55,782 bases of DNA from an uncultured Pelagibacteraceae bacterium. GTDB taxonomy: Bacteria > Pseudomonadota > Alphaproteobacteria > Pelagibacterales > Pelagibacteraceae. The stretch covers positions 1 through 55,782 of the forward strand of contig CACFKZ010000006.1 in assembly GCA_902566945.1 (NCBI GenBank), written 5' to 3'. This document shows positions 17,340-25,037 of the stretch, one piece after another (position 1 is the stretch's first letter; each line of letters opens with the position of its first letter). Made by a program: the position numbers and the translations under genes. Under the pieces are notes generated by a model that saw only the letters and a program-made list of their open reading frames with translations, did no database searches and was not told the DNA's origin.

Positions 17340-17901
17340 TCAAATTTTGATTAACTTTACTTGAAAATAAATCTATTTTTTTATCAATTAATGTTGGTAT
17401 TTGTCTTACAATATTTTCTGTGATTTCTTTAATTTTTTCTTCTTCATCTTCTTTAAAGTCATCTAAAACGTGATTGTTAACCTTCTTTTTTTGTTTTGGA
17501 TGACCTATACCAATTCTTACCCTTGAGTAATCTTTCCCAATAAATTTATCAATAGACTCTATCCCATTGTGACCAGCACTACTTCCGCCAAATTTTGCTT
17601 TTACTTTACCAAAATCTATATCCATATCATCATGAAAAACTATTACGTCTTTAGCATCTATTTTAAAATAATCGATTAGTTCCTTAATAGCTGTTCCAGA
17701 ATTATTCATAAACGTCAGAGGTTTTATGGCGTAAATTTTTTTCTCCTCAATATTACCAGTGGTGAGAAGGCCTTTAAATTTTGGTTTTTGTTTTGAAAGT
17801 TTAAAATGTAAGTTAATTGCGTCGATTATTTTGAAACCTATATTATGTCTTGTGTTTGTATAATTTGAACCTGGGTTTCCCAAACCAACGAGTAAAAGCA
17901 T
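17329..17901 (-). CDS. pth: Peptidyl-tRNA hydrolase
   Basis: Cleaves peptidyl-tRNAs released by ribosome drop-off and recycles the tRNA. The N-terminal LVGLGNPGSNYTNTRHNIGF contains the catalytic His (H20) and the substrate-contacting Asn (N10). FHDDMD holds the assisting Asp, and GGSSAGHNGIESI is the other conserved loop. The 190-residue length is normal. It lies between rplY, which ends 5 bases upstream, and ychF, which it overlaps by 11 bases. The order prs, rplY, pth, ychF is a widespread bacterial arrangement. Confidence 0.96.
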   Translation of the reverse strand: MLLLVGLGNPGSNYTNTRHNIGFKIIDAINLHFKLSKQKPKFKGLLTTGNIEEKKIYAIKPLTFMNNSGTAIKELIDYFKIDAKDVIVFHDDMDIDFGKVKAKFGGSSAGHNGIESIDKFIGKDYSRVRIGIGHPKQKKKVNNHVLDDFKEDEEEKIKEITENIVRQIPTLIDKKIDLFSSKVNQNLNGI

Positions 17902-17906
17902 ATCAA

Positions 17907-18656
17907 TTATTTCTTATCAGCAGGTTTTTTTTCAGCAGGTTTTTTTTCTTCAGACTTTTTATCAGAAGCTCCATCTTTTCCTTTTTCATCTTTCTTGGCT
18001 GCTTCACCCTCTTTAGCTGCTTCGGCACCCTCTGCCGGTGCTTCACCTTCTGCTCCCTCTGCTGCTGTTTCTTCTGCTGGTTTTTCTGGTTCTTTAATTA
18101 CTGTAGGAGCCGCTACAGTAGCTACTACGAAATCACGATCTGTTATCGTCGGAATGACACTTTCTGGAAGCTTTACTGAAGAAATTTTTATACTTGTGCC
18201 TATGTCGGTTCCAGCTAAGTCAACTATAATTTCATCTGGTATAGTTTCAGCTGGACATTTTAACTCAACCTTTCTTCTGACAATGTTTAAAACACCACCT
18301 CTTTTCAAACCTGGTGAGTCAGGATGATTTATAAATTTTACTGGAATTTCCAAAATTATTTTTTTACCTGAAACTATTCTCATAAAATCTATATGTATTG
18401 GCTCTTCAGAAACTACATTAAAGGCTACATCTCTCGGTATTACTTTTTCTTTTTTTCCATCTATATCAAGTTCCAAAACTTTAGATAAAAAAGTATCTGA
18501 GTTTATAATCATGGAAATTTCTTTTTTGTTTACTGATATATTTTGATTTGGATCTTTACCTCCGTATAGAATTGCAGGTATAGACCCACTTTCTCTTAAT
18601 TTATTGTTCGAGCCTGCTGAAGTATTGTTTCTTTTTGTTGCTTTTAAGTCACTCAT
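17907..18656 (-). CDS. rplY: Large-subunit ribosomal protein L25 (CTC form) with a charged tail
   Basis: Binds 5S rRNA in the 50S subunit. The N-terminal L25 domain (about residues 1-95) includes SGSIPAILYGG and the FDFMR-like IHIDFMRIV. The second, CTC-type beta domain (about 96-185) contains LKRGGVLNIVRRKVELKCPAE. The last 60 or so residues are a low-complexity Ala/Glu/Lys/Pro tail, unusually alanine- and glycine-rich for this Lys/Asn/Ile-biased proteome. Such tails occur in several alphaproteobacterial L25 proteins. The long and repetitive tail at 17907-18100 leaves spurious open frames on the opposite strand. Spacing to pth is 5 bases. Confidence 0.95.
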   Translation of the reverse strand: MSDLKATKRNNTSAGSNNKLRESGSIPAILYGGKDPNQNISVNKKEISMIINSDTFLSKVLELDIDGKKEKVIPRDVAFNVVSEEPIHIDFMRIVSGKKIILEIPVKFINHPDSPGLKRGGVLNIVRRKVELKCPAETIPDEIIVDLAGTDIGTSIKISSVKLPESVIPTITDRDFVVATVAAPTVIKEPEKPAEETAAEGAEGEAPAEGAEAAKEGEAAKKDEKGKDGASDKKSEEKKPAEKKPADKK

Positions 18657-18705
18657 AATTTTATTGAAAAGGGTATATAACCTATGATCTTAATCAAAAC
18701 AAGTA

Positions 18706-19638
18706 TTAATTAAACAAATCTGAAACCGAATTTGAATTAGCTATCCTTTTTATTGCTTCTGACATTAATGAAGAAACAGATAAAACCTCAATTTTGTTGT
18801 TATTATTAATTTTTTTTGAATTATCAATTGTATCAGTTACAATTAATTTCTTTATCTTTGAATTTTGAATTTTTTTTGCCGCATCTCCGCTCAGAACCCC
18901 ATGAGAAATAAAAACATAAACCTCATTAGCTCCATTTTTCTTTAGTGCGTTCACAGCATTTACTATTGTACCTCCACTATCAATTATATCATCAACTATT
19001 ATGCAAGTTTTGTCTTTTACATCTCCCAGGATATTCATAACTTCAGATTTTCCTGGTGCAGGTCTTCTTTTGTCGATGATACCAAGATCAGCTTTAATTC
19101 TATTAGCTAAATCTCTTGTTCTTGCAACTCCACCAACATCTGGTGAAACACAAATTAATTTTTTGCTAGAAAGTTTTTTTTTTATATATTTTGCAAATAA
19201 AGGTGCTGTATATAAATTATCAACCGGCATATCAAAAAAACCTTGGATTTGACCAGCATGCAAATCAACAGTCACAACTCTTGTTGCTCCAGCATTAGTG
19301 ATTAGATTAGCCATTACTTTTGCTGATATTGAAGTCCTAGGTGCAACCTTTCTATCTTGTCTCGCGTAACCAAAATAAGGGATAACAGCAGTAATTGTTT
19401 TAGCTGAAGATCTTTTTAGAGCATCTATAACTAACAACAACTCCATAACATTGTCATTAGCAGGATGAGATGTAGATTGAATTACGAAAACACTATTACC
19501 TCTGATGTTTTCATTAATTTCAATATAAATTTCTCCGTCTGCAAATCTTCTAATATTTGTATTAATTAATTTTAGCTTTAAATTTTTGGCAATGCTCTTA
19601 CTGAGTTTTAAGTTACTTGTTCCAGATAAGATTTTCAT
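18706..19638 (-). CDS. prs: Ribose-phosphate pyrophosphokinase
   Basis: Makes PRPP from ribose-5-phosphate and ATP for purine, pyrimidine, histidine, tryptophan and NAD synthesis. The protein begins MKILSGTSNLKLSK and shows RFADGEIYIEI, the PYFGYARQDRK segment, VVTVDLHAGQIQGFFDMPVDNL, and the PRPP-binding loop IVDDIIDSGGTI. I chose the ATG at 19638, which gives 310 residues and the family N-terminus. The frame extends seven codons further (to 19659), but that extension has no family counterpart. It sits 49 bases upstream of rplY. Confidence 0.96.
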   Translation of the reverse strand: MKILSGTSNLKLSKSIAKNLKLKLINTNIRRFADGEIYIEINENIRGNSVFVIQSTSHPANDNVMELLLVIDALKRSSAKTITAVIPYFGYARQDRKVAPRTSISAKVMANLITNAGATRVVTVDLHAGQIQGFFDMPVDNLYTAPLFAKYIKKKLSSKKLICVSPDVGGVARTRDLANRIKADLGIIDKRRPAPGKSEVMNILGDVKDKTCIIVDDIIDSGGTIVNAVNALKKNGANEVYVFISHGVLSGDAAKKIQNSKIKKLIVTDTIDNSKKINNNNKIEVLSVSSLMSEAIKRIANSNSVSDLFN

Positions 19639-19684
19639 GAAATAAGACCATGTATACAATTATTTAAGATTATTATCAAATTAA

Positions 19685-20440
19685 TTAAATTAAGCTTATA
19701 GAGGAAAGGCATCTACCATAATCCTTTTCCATTAATTGAGAAGACCTCCTATAGCTATAAAAATTCTTTTTTTCCACATAAGTGTCACGATTCACATGAT
19801 CGACTTTCACATTTTGCTCAGAAAGCTTATCTTCTACAAATTTTCTAAGATTAAATAATTTTTTTCCATTTTTTTTATTTGAAAAGTATAGAATATTTTT
19901 TTTAGACTTTTTTATAAATTTTTTATAAAAAAGAAAATCCACCTCATAGCTTTTCCTGCCTATACAAGGACCAATGCTAGCATAAAGTTTGTTTTTTGAA
20001 TTGAGTTTTTTAATCTTTTTTATTGTATTCTCTATAATACCCTTGAAAGCTCCTTTCCAGCCAGCATGAATACATCCTATGATTTTACTTTTTTTATCAT
20101 AAATCAAAATAGGGGCACAGTCCGCGGTCACTACACATAATGCAATGCCTTTTAATTTCGTTATCATTGCATCTGAATAAATCACTTTTCTATGATTATT
20201 TTTTTTTATTTCCACAACTTTTTTGCTATGTGTTTGGTACATCATAATCAACCTATCATTTCTTATGTTCATTTTTTTGGATACAAAACTAAGGTTCTTT
20301 AAAACGTTTTTCTTGCTGTCTCCAGACCCTCTTCCGCAATTTAACCCTGCATAAATACCTTTTGAGAAACCGCCTTTTCTTGAAAAAAAGTAATGATTTA
20401 TCTCATTAAATTTTTTTAATTTACTTGAACGAAACATCAA
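19685..20440 (-). CDS. pgeF: Peptidoglycan editing factor PgeF (laccase-domain family, YfiH)
   Basis: Family members are purine-nucleoside-processing metalloenzymes, and E. coli YfiH/PgeF prevents misincorporation of serine into peptidoglycan. The zinc/copper ligands are recognisable: His in MMYQTHSKKV, Cys in VTADCAPILIYD, and His in IGCIHAGWKGAFKG. The N-terminal NCGRGSGDS and the ASIGPCIGRKSYEV segment are also conserved. Length is 251 residues. The gene overlaps the MidA-like methyltransferase by 4 bases and lies 46 bases before prs. The exact substrate in this organism is not deducible. Confidence 0.88.
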   Translation of the reverse strand: MMFRSSKLKKFNEINHYFFSRKGGFSKGIYAGLNCGRGSGDSKKNVLKNLSFVSKKMNIRNDRLIMMYQTHSKKVVEIKKNNHRKVIYSDAMITKLKGIALCVVTADCAPILIYDKKSKIIGCIHAGWKGAFKGIIENTIKKIKKLNSKNKLYASIGPCIGRKSYEVDFLFYKKFIKKSKKNILYFSNKKNGKKLFNLRKFVEDKLSEQNVKVDHVNRDTYVEKKNFYSYRRSSQLMEKDYGRCLSSISLI

Positions 20441-21501
20441 TTAAATCCAAAAATTTTTTTGTCTTTACTATTGTAAGCTAAAATTACCTTAAACAAATTT
20501 CCCATAGATTTAGAACTTAATAATCTTTTTAATCTAAAGTACAAATTAGATTGATCACTGAATTTCATTTTTTTTGCAATTATTTGAGCTCTTTGAATGA
20601 TGCCCATGTTTTCTAAAAATTCTTTTTGTGTGATAGTCTTTTTTACTTTTATATTATTTTTTTCAAAAAATTCTTTTAAAAGAGAAAAGTTAACATGTGA
20701 AGTTATATCAGCTTTCCCTAAGTTATCCATAATATCATTTTTTTTATGATTAATTACTGATTGTAAAGTATTTTGATTGTTTGGTTTTATATATCCATAA
20801 TCAATTATTAATAAAAACCCTTCAGATCTTGAAATTCTTTTTATAATATTTTTTAGTATTTTCAAACCCGATTTGGGAAATTCAATAAACCTCAAATTTT
20901 TTAATGTTTTAAATGACTCAATTATTTTGATGTCTACTTTGGAGGCTTTCACAAATTTTTCTTTTATCTTTAAATTTTTTTCTAAAATATAATATTTTTC
21001 TAATAAAGAATTATTTTTTCTTTTAAATTGTTTAATTGGAATTGCATCAAAAAATTCGTTGGCAAAAAATATTACAGGACCTTTTTTAATTCCATCAAAA
21101 TTTGAAATCCATTTCACTTTATTATTATTAATATTATTTTTTTGTTTTTTTTTTAAAAAATTGCTTATTTCATATAAATAAATATTTATTGTATTATTAA
21201 ATTCTGGAAATCTATTAAAAACATCTATTAAAACTTTTGTTAAACTTCCATCACCAGGACCTAGTTCAATGAAATTTAGATTTTTTGGTTTACCGATTGC
21301 TTCCCAAGTAGAAATTACCCAAATAGCTATCATTTCTGAAAAAAGTCTAGAAATATTTGGTGCAGTTATATAATCTCCACGTCTTCCAAAAGGTTGTTTT
21401 GAGTTATAGTATCCAATTTTCTTATCGAATAAAACATTTTTAAAAAATTCGTCTGCTGGTAGATTTTGAGAATTTTTAAAAAATTTTAAATTAGATTTCA
21501 T
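20437..21501 (-). CDS. MidA/NDUFAF7-family SAM-dependent methyltransferase
   Basis: Homologous to the DUF185 family whose mitochondrial member NDUFAF7 symmetrically dimethylates an arginine of the complex I 49-kDa subunit. The N-terminal GYYNSKQPFGRRGDYITAPNISRLFSEMIAIW segment is highly diagnostic. The SAM-binding loop is IELGPGDGSLTKVLID, followed by NEFFDAIPIKQF and IDYGYIKP. Length is 354 residues. It overlaps lgt by 11 bases and pgeF by 4 bases, so lgt, this gene and pgeF form a tightly coupled unit. A role in NADH dehydrogenase assembly is inferred from the eukaryotic relative. Confidence 0.88.
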   Translation of the reverse strand: MKSNLKFFKNSQNLPADEFFKNVLFDKKIGYYNSKQPFGRRGDYITAPNISRLFSEMIAIWVISTWEAIGKPKNLNFIELGPGDGSLTKVLIDVFNRFPEFNNTINIYLYEISNFLKKKQKNNINNNKVKWISNFDGIKKGPVIFFANEFFDAIPIKQFKRKNNSLLEKYYILEKNLKIKEKFVKASKVDIKIIESFKTLKNLRFIEFPKSGLKILKNIIKRISRSEGFLLIIDYGYIKPNNQNTLQSVINHKKNDIMDNLGKADITSHVNFSLLKEFFEKNNIKVKKTITQKEFLENMGIIQRAQIIAKKMKFSDQSNLYFRLKRLLSSKSMGNLFKVILAYNSKDKKIFGFN

Positions 21502-22285
21502 TTTTTTTTTTCAAAAAATTAAATATTATCAAACCAAATAAAATCATTATTAAGCTTAATAAAGTTCCCATACTAAATGTATTAAAAAGATATCCAATAT
21601 GGATATCAGGTTCTCTAAAAAACTCTGAGAACACTCTAAAAACACCATAAAAAATTAAAAAAACATAAGAACAAGTTCCAGTTATGTAATTATTTTTATT
21701 GATCACTATTCTTAAAATTACAAATAATATCAATCCTTCCAACAATGCTTCATATAACTGTGATGGATGTCTTGGCATCATATCTATACTTGGAAAAATT
21801 ACACTCCAAGGAACATTACTAATTTTACCAACTAACTCGCCATTAATAAAATTTGCAATACGTCCCAAAAAAATACCTATTGGAGATACACAGGCAATTA
21901 TATCTAATAAAAATAGAGCTGATAAATTTTTCTTAATAGAGAATACATATGTTCCTAATACGATTCCTATCAAAGCTCCATGAAAGGACATCCCTCCCTC
22001 CCAAATTTTAAAAATATCAATTGGACTCGAAATAAAGAATACAGGATTATAAAAAATTACGTAGCCCAATCTTCCTCCAATAATTATAGAAAAAATTATG
22101 TATGTAATTAGGTCGTCAAAATCTTTAGAATTAAATTTTTCACTTTTTATTGAAAACCTACTTTTTATTAGTTTCTTGCCGTACCACCAGCCAAAGAAAA
22201 TTCCAAAAATATAAGCTAACGAGTACCATCTAATAGCTATAAATCCAAAATCAATGAGCACCGGGTCTAAATTGTGAGTAAACAT
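21491..22285 (-). CDS. lgt: Prolipoprotein diacylglyceryl transferase Lgt
   Basis: Transfers diacylglycerol from phosphatidylglycerol to the lipobox cysteine of prolipoproteins, the first step of lipoprotein maturation. The protein has about seven membrane helices. The Lgt signature GRIANFINGELVG contains the essential Arg and Asn, and RHPSQLYEALLEG is the second conserved block. The N-terminal IRWYSLAYIFGIFFGWWYG contains the conserved RWY. Length (264) is usual. It is the first gene of a minus-strand unit and is divergent from ubiK across 51 bases. Confidence 0.96.
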   Translation of the reverse strand: MFTHNLDPVLIDFGFIAIRWYSLAYIFGIFFGWWYGKKLIKSRFSIKSEKFNSKDFDDLITYIIFSIIIGGRLGYVIFYNPVFFISSPIDIFKIWEGGMSFHGALIGIVLGTYVFSIKKNLSALFLLDIIACVSPIGIFLGRIANFINGELVGKISNVPWSVIFPSIDMMPRHPSQLYEALLEGLILFVILRIVINKNNYITGTCSYVFLIFYGVFRVFSEFFREPDIHIGYLFNTFSMGTLLSLIMILFGLIIFNFLKKKNEI

Positions 22286-22336
22286 GATACTTTATATCAT
22301 ATTTGAAATTATTAAGCCTATCAAATAAGATAAGAT

Positions 22337-22579
22337 ATGAGCAATTCAGAGAAAATTTTAAAAACAATATCTAATTTATTAGAAAATGGTATTTTGACTT
22401 CAAAAGATTTACAGAAAGAAATTTCAACTGATTTCAAATTTCAAAAAGATAAAATAATTAATAAACTTCAGCTTGTTTCAAGAGAAGAATTTGAAGTACT
22501 AAAAAAAATCGTACAAAAACAAGACAAGATAATAAAAAAACTTGAAAATAAAAAAACTAATAGGGTAAAGAAATCTTGA
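22337..22579 (+). CDS. ubiK: UbiK/BMFP-family ubiquinone accessory factor
   Basis: A small (80-residue) protein of the BMFP family; members form membrane-active coiled-coil oligomers and, as UbiK, assist aerobic ubiquinone synthesis. The protein has an amphipathic N-terminal helix (SEKILKTISNLLENG), a linker, and a C-terminal coiled coil (REEFEVLKKIVQKQDKIIKKLE) ending in a basic tail. The REEFEVLKKIV segment is the best family match. It stands alone on the plus strand between divergent lgt and the convergent histidine kinase gene, whose 3' end it overlaps by 23 bases. Confidence 0.8.
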   Translation: MSNSEKILKTISNLLENGILTSKDLQKEISTDFKFQKDKIINKLQLVSREEFEVLKKIVQKQDKIIKKLENKKTNRVKKS

Positions 22580-23873
22580 CTGACAAACCGTTCATTTTAC
22601 TTTTGCCCATTTGAATATTACCACCATGAGAATTAATTACATCTTCAACAATAGCTAGGCCCAAACCGACCCCAGATTTATTTAAACTTCTACTTTTATC
22701 TAGTCTAAAAAATGGTTTAAAAACATTTTTATACTGATCTTCAGGGATTCCTGGCCCATCATCTTCAATGAAAACAAAGATACGATTATTACTTTTTTGA
22801 ACTTTGACATTAACACTTTTGCCATAAGTCAAGCCATTTTGTATTACATTTTGAAAAGATCTTTTTAGAGCACCTGGTCGTCCTTTAAAATTAATATCAT
22901 TTTCACATTCTATTTGAAGATTTTTATTATTAATCAAATTTTTTATTTCATTGAATAAGCTATTTAGATCAATTTGATGAGTATTTTCCGTTACCTGATT
23001 TTTTGCAAACTGAAGATAGTCATTTAGCATTTTTTCCATTTCATCTATATCTTTTGACATTTTTTCGGTTAAGTCTTTTTGTTTTATCATTGCTAGTTGA
23101 AGTTTAAGTCGAGTTAGTGGTGTTCTTAAATCATGACTTATTCCTGATAGCATCTCTGATCTTTGATTTAGATGTCGATTTATCCTTTTGGCCATTCTGT
23201 CAAATTCATAAGCAGCTTTTCTAATTTCTTGAGACCCTGATGGACTAAAGTCGTTAACGTAGTCTCCTTTTCCGAATCTTTCAGCTGCTTTGGCTAACCT
23301 TACTAAAGGTTTTGTTTGATTTTTTAAAAATATTAAAGCTATTATTATTAAAACAACCGAAGGTAAAGTTGTCCATAAAACAAATAATCTAACTGATGAA
23401 GTTGTAACCATTTCTTTTGGAACCAAAAATTCAATAATTTCATTTTCAGATCTTATTTTTATTTCTACTGCATTTTTAAATTTTGAAGTGCTAAACCAGT
23501 AATTATTATTTCCAAAAGTTGATTTTAGCTCTCGTCTCAACGACCTGTCCATTGGACTAAATCTTCTTTCACCAGTTGAATTTGGAAAATCTTCTTTAAC
23601 TATACCTATCTCAAAGTTAAAATTATTTTTGTAACTATCTGTTAAAAAATCCAAATTTTTTTTGTCATTTTGATAAACATCTTGAACAGCCTTAAGTTGT
23701 GCAACTAGAGATCTAGTAATGTTTTTATTAGCTTTAATCCATATACTGTCATAAAAAACGATTGTTATGATTAATTGTAATAATATTGTTGGAGCTGCAA
23801 CAATAATCAAAGCTCTATAAAATAATCTTTTTGGTAAAATAATTTTTAAAAATTTGTTAAATCCAGAGAACAT
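22557..23873 (-). CDS. Membrane sensor histidine kinase, EnvZ type
   Basis: A 438-residue sensor kinase. A first membrane helix lies at about residues 18-40, then a small periplasmic sensor domain, a second helix near 167-185 (LWTTLPSVVLIIIALIFL), and a HAMP linker. The H-box GISHDLRTPLTRLKLQ holds the phosphorylated His. The ATPase domain has the N-box (FQNVIQNGLTYG), G1 (FIEDDGPGIP), F-box and G2 (KSGVGLGLAIV) motifs. The short periplasmic part resembles EnvZ rather than a ligand-binding PAS kinase. It overlaps the response regulator gene by 17 bases, so the two are a cognate pair. The signal it senses cannot be inferred. Confidence 0.93.
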   Translation of the reverse strand: MFSGFNKFLKIILPKRLFYRALIIVAAPTILLQLIITIVFYDSIWIKANKNITRSLVAQLKAVQDVYQNDKKNLDFLTDSYKNNFNFEIGIVKEDFPNSTGERRFSPMDRSLRRELKSTFGNNNYWFSTSKFKNAVEIKIRSENEIIEFLVPKEMVTTSSVRLFVLWTTLPSVVLIIIALIFLKNQTKPLVRLAKAAERFGKGDYVNDFSPSGSQEIRKAAYEFDRMAKRINRHLNQRSEMLSGISHDLRTPLTRLKLQLAMIKQKDLTEKMSKDIDEMEKMLNDYLQFAKNQVTENTHQIDLNSLFNEIKNLINNKNLQIECENDINFKGRPGALKRSFQNVIQNGLTYGKSVNVKVQKSNNRIFVFIEDDGPGIPEDQYKNVFKPFFRLDKSRSLNKSGVGLGLAIVEDVINSHGGNIQMGKSKMNGLSVKISLPY

Positions 23874-24531
23874 AACCTGATCCTCTAATTGTTTGTAAAT
23901 ATTTAGGTTTTTTTGGTTCCTTTTCGATTTTTTGTCTCAATCTTGTAATCATCACATCTACTGATCTTTCTTGATTAATACCTGAAATTCTTCCCATATC
24001 CTCTCTAGAAAATGTTTTTCCAGGATTGGCCAACATCTCTAAAAGAACTTTTTTTTCTGTAGGATTAATTCGCTTACGTTTTCCGTCTAAGTTTATTAAC
24101 ATTTTATTTAAATCTATTTCTGCAGATCCAATAAAATGTTTTATGTTCAAATCTATTTTATTTTTAGATTTTATAATATTTTTTATTCTTAGTAACAATT
24201 CCTTTGGTTCAAATGGCTTTCCTAAATAATCATCAGCTCCTAGTTCAAGGCCTAAAATTCTATTTTCAACCTCACTTTTAGCAGTTAGGAGTATAATAGG
24301 TATATTGAAACTCTTTTTAATTTCTTTTGTAAGGTCGTACCCACTCTGACCGGGCATCATTACATCTAGGATAATAATATCAAATTTAAAATATTTAATT
24401 TTGGTTTTTGCTTCATCCGCATTTTCTGCTGTTGATACAAAATAACTATTTGTAGATAAGTAATCTTTTAATAAAGATCTAATTCGATCATCATCATCAA
24501 CTACTAAGATATGTAAATTATTATTTTCCAT
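23857..24531 (-). CDS. OmpR/PetR-type response regulator
   Basis: A 224-residue two-domain transcription factor. The receiver domain has the acidic pocket VVDDDDR, the phosphorylated Asp in IIILDVMMPG, the switch Thr in LLTAKS, and the conserved Lys in LGKPFEPKELL. The C-terminal OmpR-type winged helix includes INPTEKKVLLEMLANPGKTFSRED, RSVDVMITRLRQKIE and the terminal IRGSGYVLWI. It is encoded between a MarR-type gene upstream (11-base overlap) and its kinase downstream (17-base overlap). The MarR-OmpR order matches petP-petR of Rhodobacter capsulatus, which are required for petABC (bc1) expression, and petABC is in this same window. Confidence 0.93.
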   Translation of the reverse strand: MENNNLHILVVDDDDRIRSLLKDYLSTNSYFVSTAENADEAKTKIKYFKFDIIILDVMMPGQSGYDLTKEIKKSFNIPIILLTAKSEVENRILGLELGADDYLGKPFEPKELLLRIKNIIKSKNKIDLNIKHFIGSAEIDLNKMLINLDGKRKRINPTEKKVLLEMLANPGKTFSREDMGRISGINQERSVDVMITRLRQKIEKEPKKPKYLQTIRGSGYVLWI

Positions 24532-24961
24532 TTATAATCTTTTTTAAAACGTTTTTAAATTTTATAACAGAGTCAGAACTTGAGTTTTTGAGAGCGTTAA
24601 AAATTCTTTTTTTTTGAGAATTATAAACCTCTTCAAAGAAAATTCTTCCTTCTTTATCTAAAAATAAATTTTTTTTTCTCGTATCTTCTTCATCTTGAAT
24701 TTGTTTTATCATTTTTGATTTTAATAAATCTCTTAAAACTCTATTCAAACTTTGCTTTGTAATCTTTAATCTAAATATTAATTCTCCTAAATTTATTCCT
24801 GGATTTTGCTCTATAAGATTTAAAGCTCGCAAGTGAGCAGCTCCAAAAAATTTCTTTGATAAAATTTCCTTCGGATCAGAGAAGCTTTCTCTATAAGCAT
24901 AATAGAGAAGCTGTATAAACTCTTTAATTTGTTCATCTTTAAGATAGAGTAAATCTTTCAT
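24521..24961 (-). CDS. MarR-family transcriptional regulator, PetP-like
   Basis: A 146-residue winged-helix regulator. The DNA-binding part reads INLGELIFRLKITKQSLNRVLRDLLKSKMIKQ (helix-turn-helix), followed by the wing around EDTRKKNLFLDKEG. The flanking N- and C-terminal helices make the usual MarR dimer interface. It is the first gene of a three-gene unit with the response regulator and the kinase (overlaps of 11 and 17 bases). It is divergent from ilvE across 76 bases containing a 12-base palindrome that could be its operator. The PetP parallel rests on gene order and family, not on close sequence comparison. Confidence 0.87.
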   Translation of the reverse strand: MKDLLYLKDEQIKEFIQLLYYAYRESFSDPKEILSKKFFGAAHLRALNLIEQNPGINLGELIFRLKITKQSLNRVLRDLLKSKMIKQIQDEEDTRKKNLFLDKEGRIFFEEVYNSQKKRIFNALKNSSSDSVIKFKNVLKKIINGK

Positions 24962-24975
24962 AATGGTAAGTTATA

Positions 24976-25002
24976 TTGACTTATCCTAAATAGGAATATA
25001 CT
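24976..25002 (+). promoter_or_regulatory. ilvE promoter with a palindromic operator candidate
   Basis: TTGACT (24976-24981) and TATACT (24997-25002) match -35 and -10 boxes, but 15 bases apart, slightly short for sigma-70. The palindrome TCCTA-AA-TAGGA (24984-24995) lies exactly between them. Placed between a divergent MarR gene and ilvE, it is a plausible MarR operator. The evidence is positional only. Confidence 0.45.
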
Positions 25003-25037
25003 TTTTTAAAAATAAAAAATCTATATATTTACATTAG

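Noticed and set aside
17850-18327. Open frames on the plus strand opposite rplY and pth, including an Ala/Ser-rich one at 17995-18327
   Set aside because: They mirror the low-complexity tail of L25 on the other strand, lack ribosome binding sites and match no family; the minus-strand genes are unmistakable.
22286-22336. Riboswitch or small RNA between lgt and ubiK, and in other gaps above 40 bases
   Set aside because: The gaps are A/T-rich and 38 to 121 bases long, with no conserved riboswitch core that I recognise.
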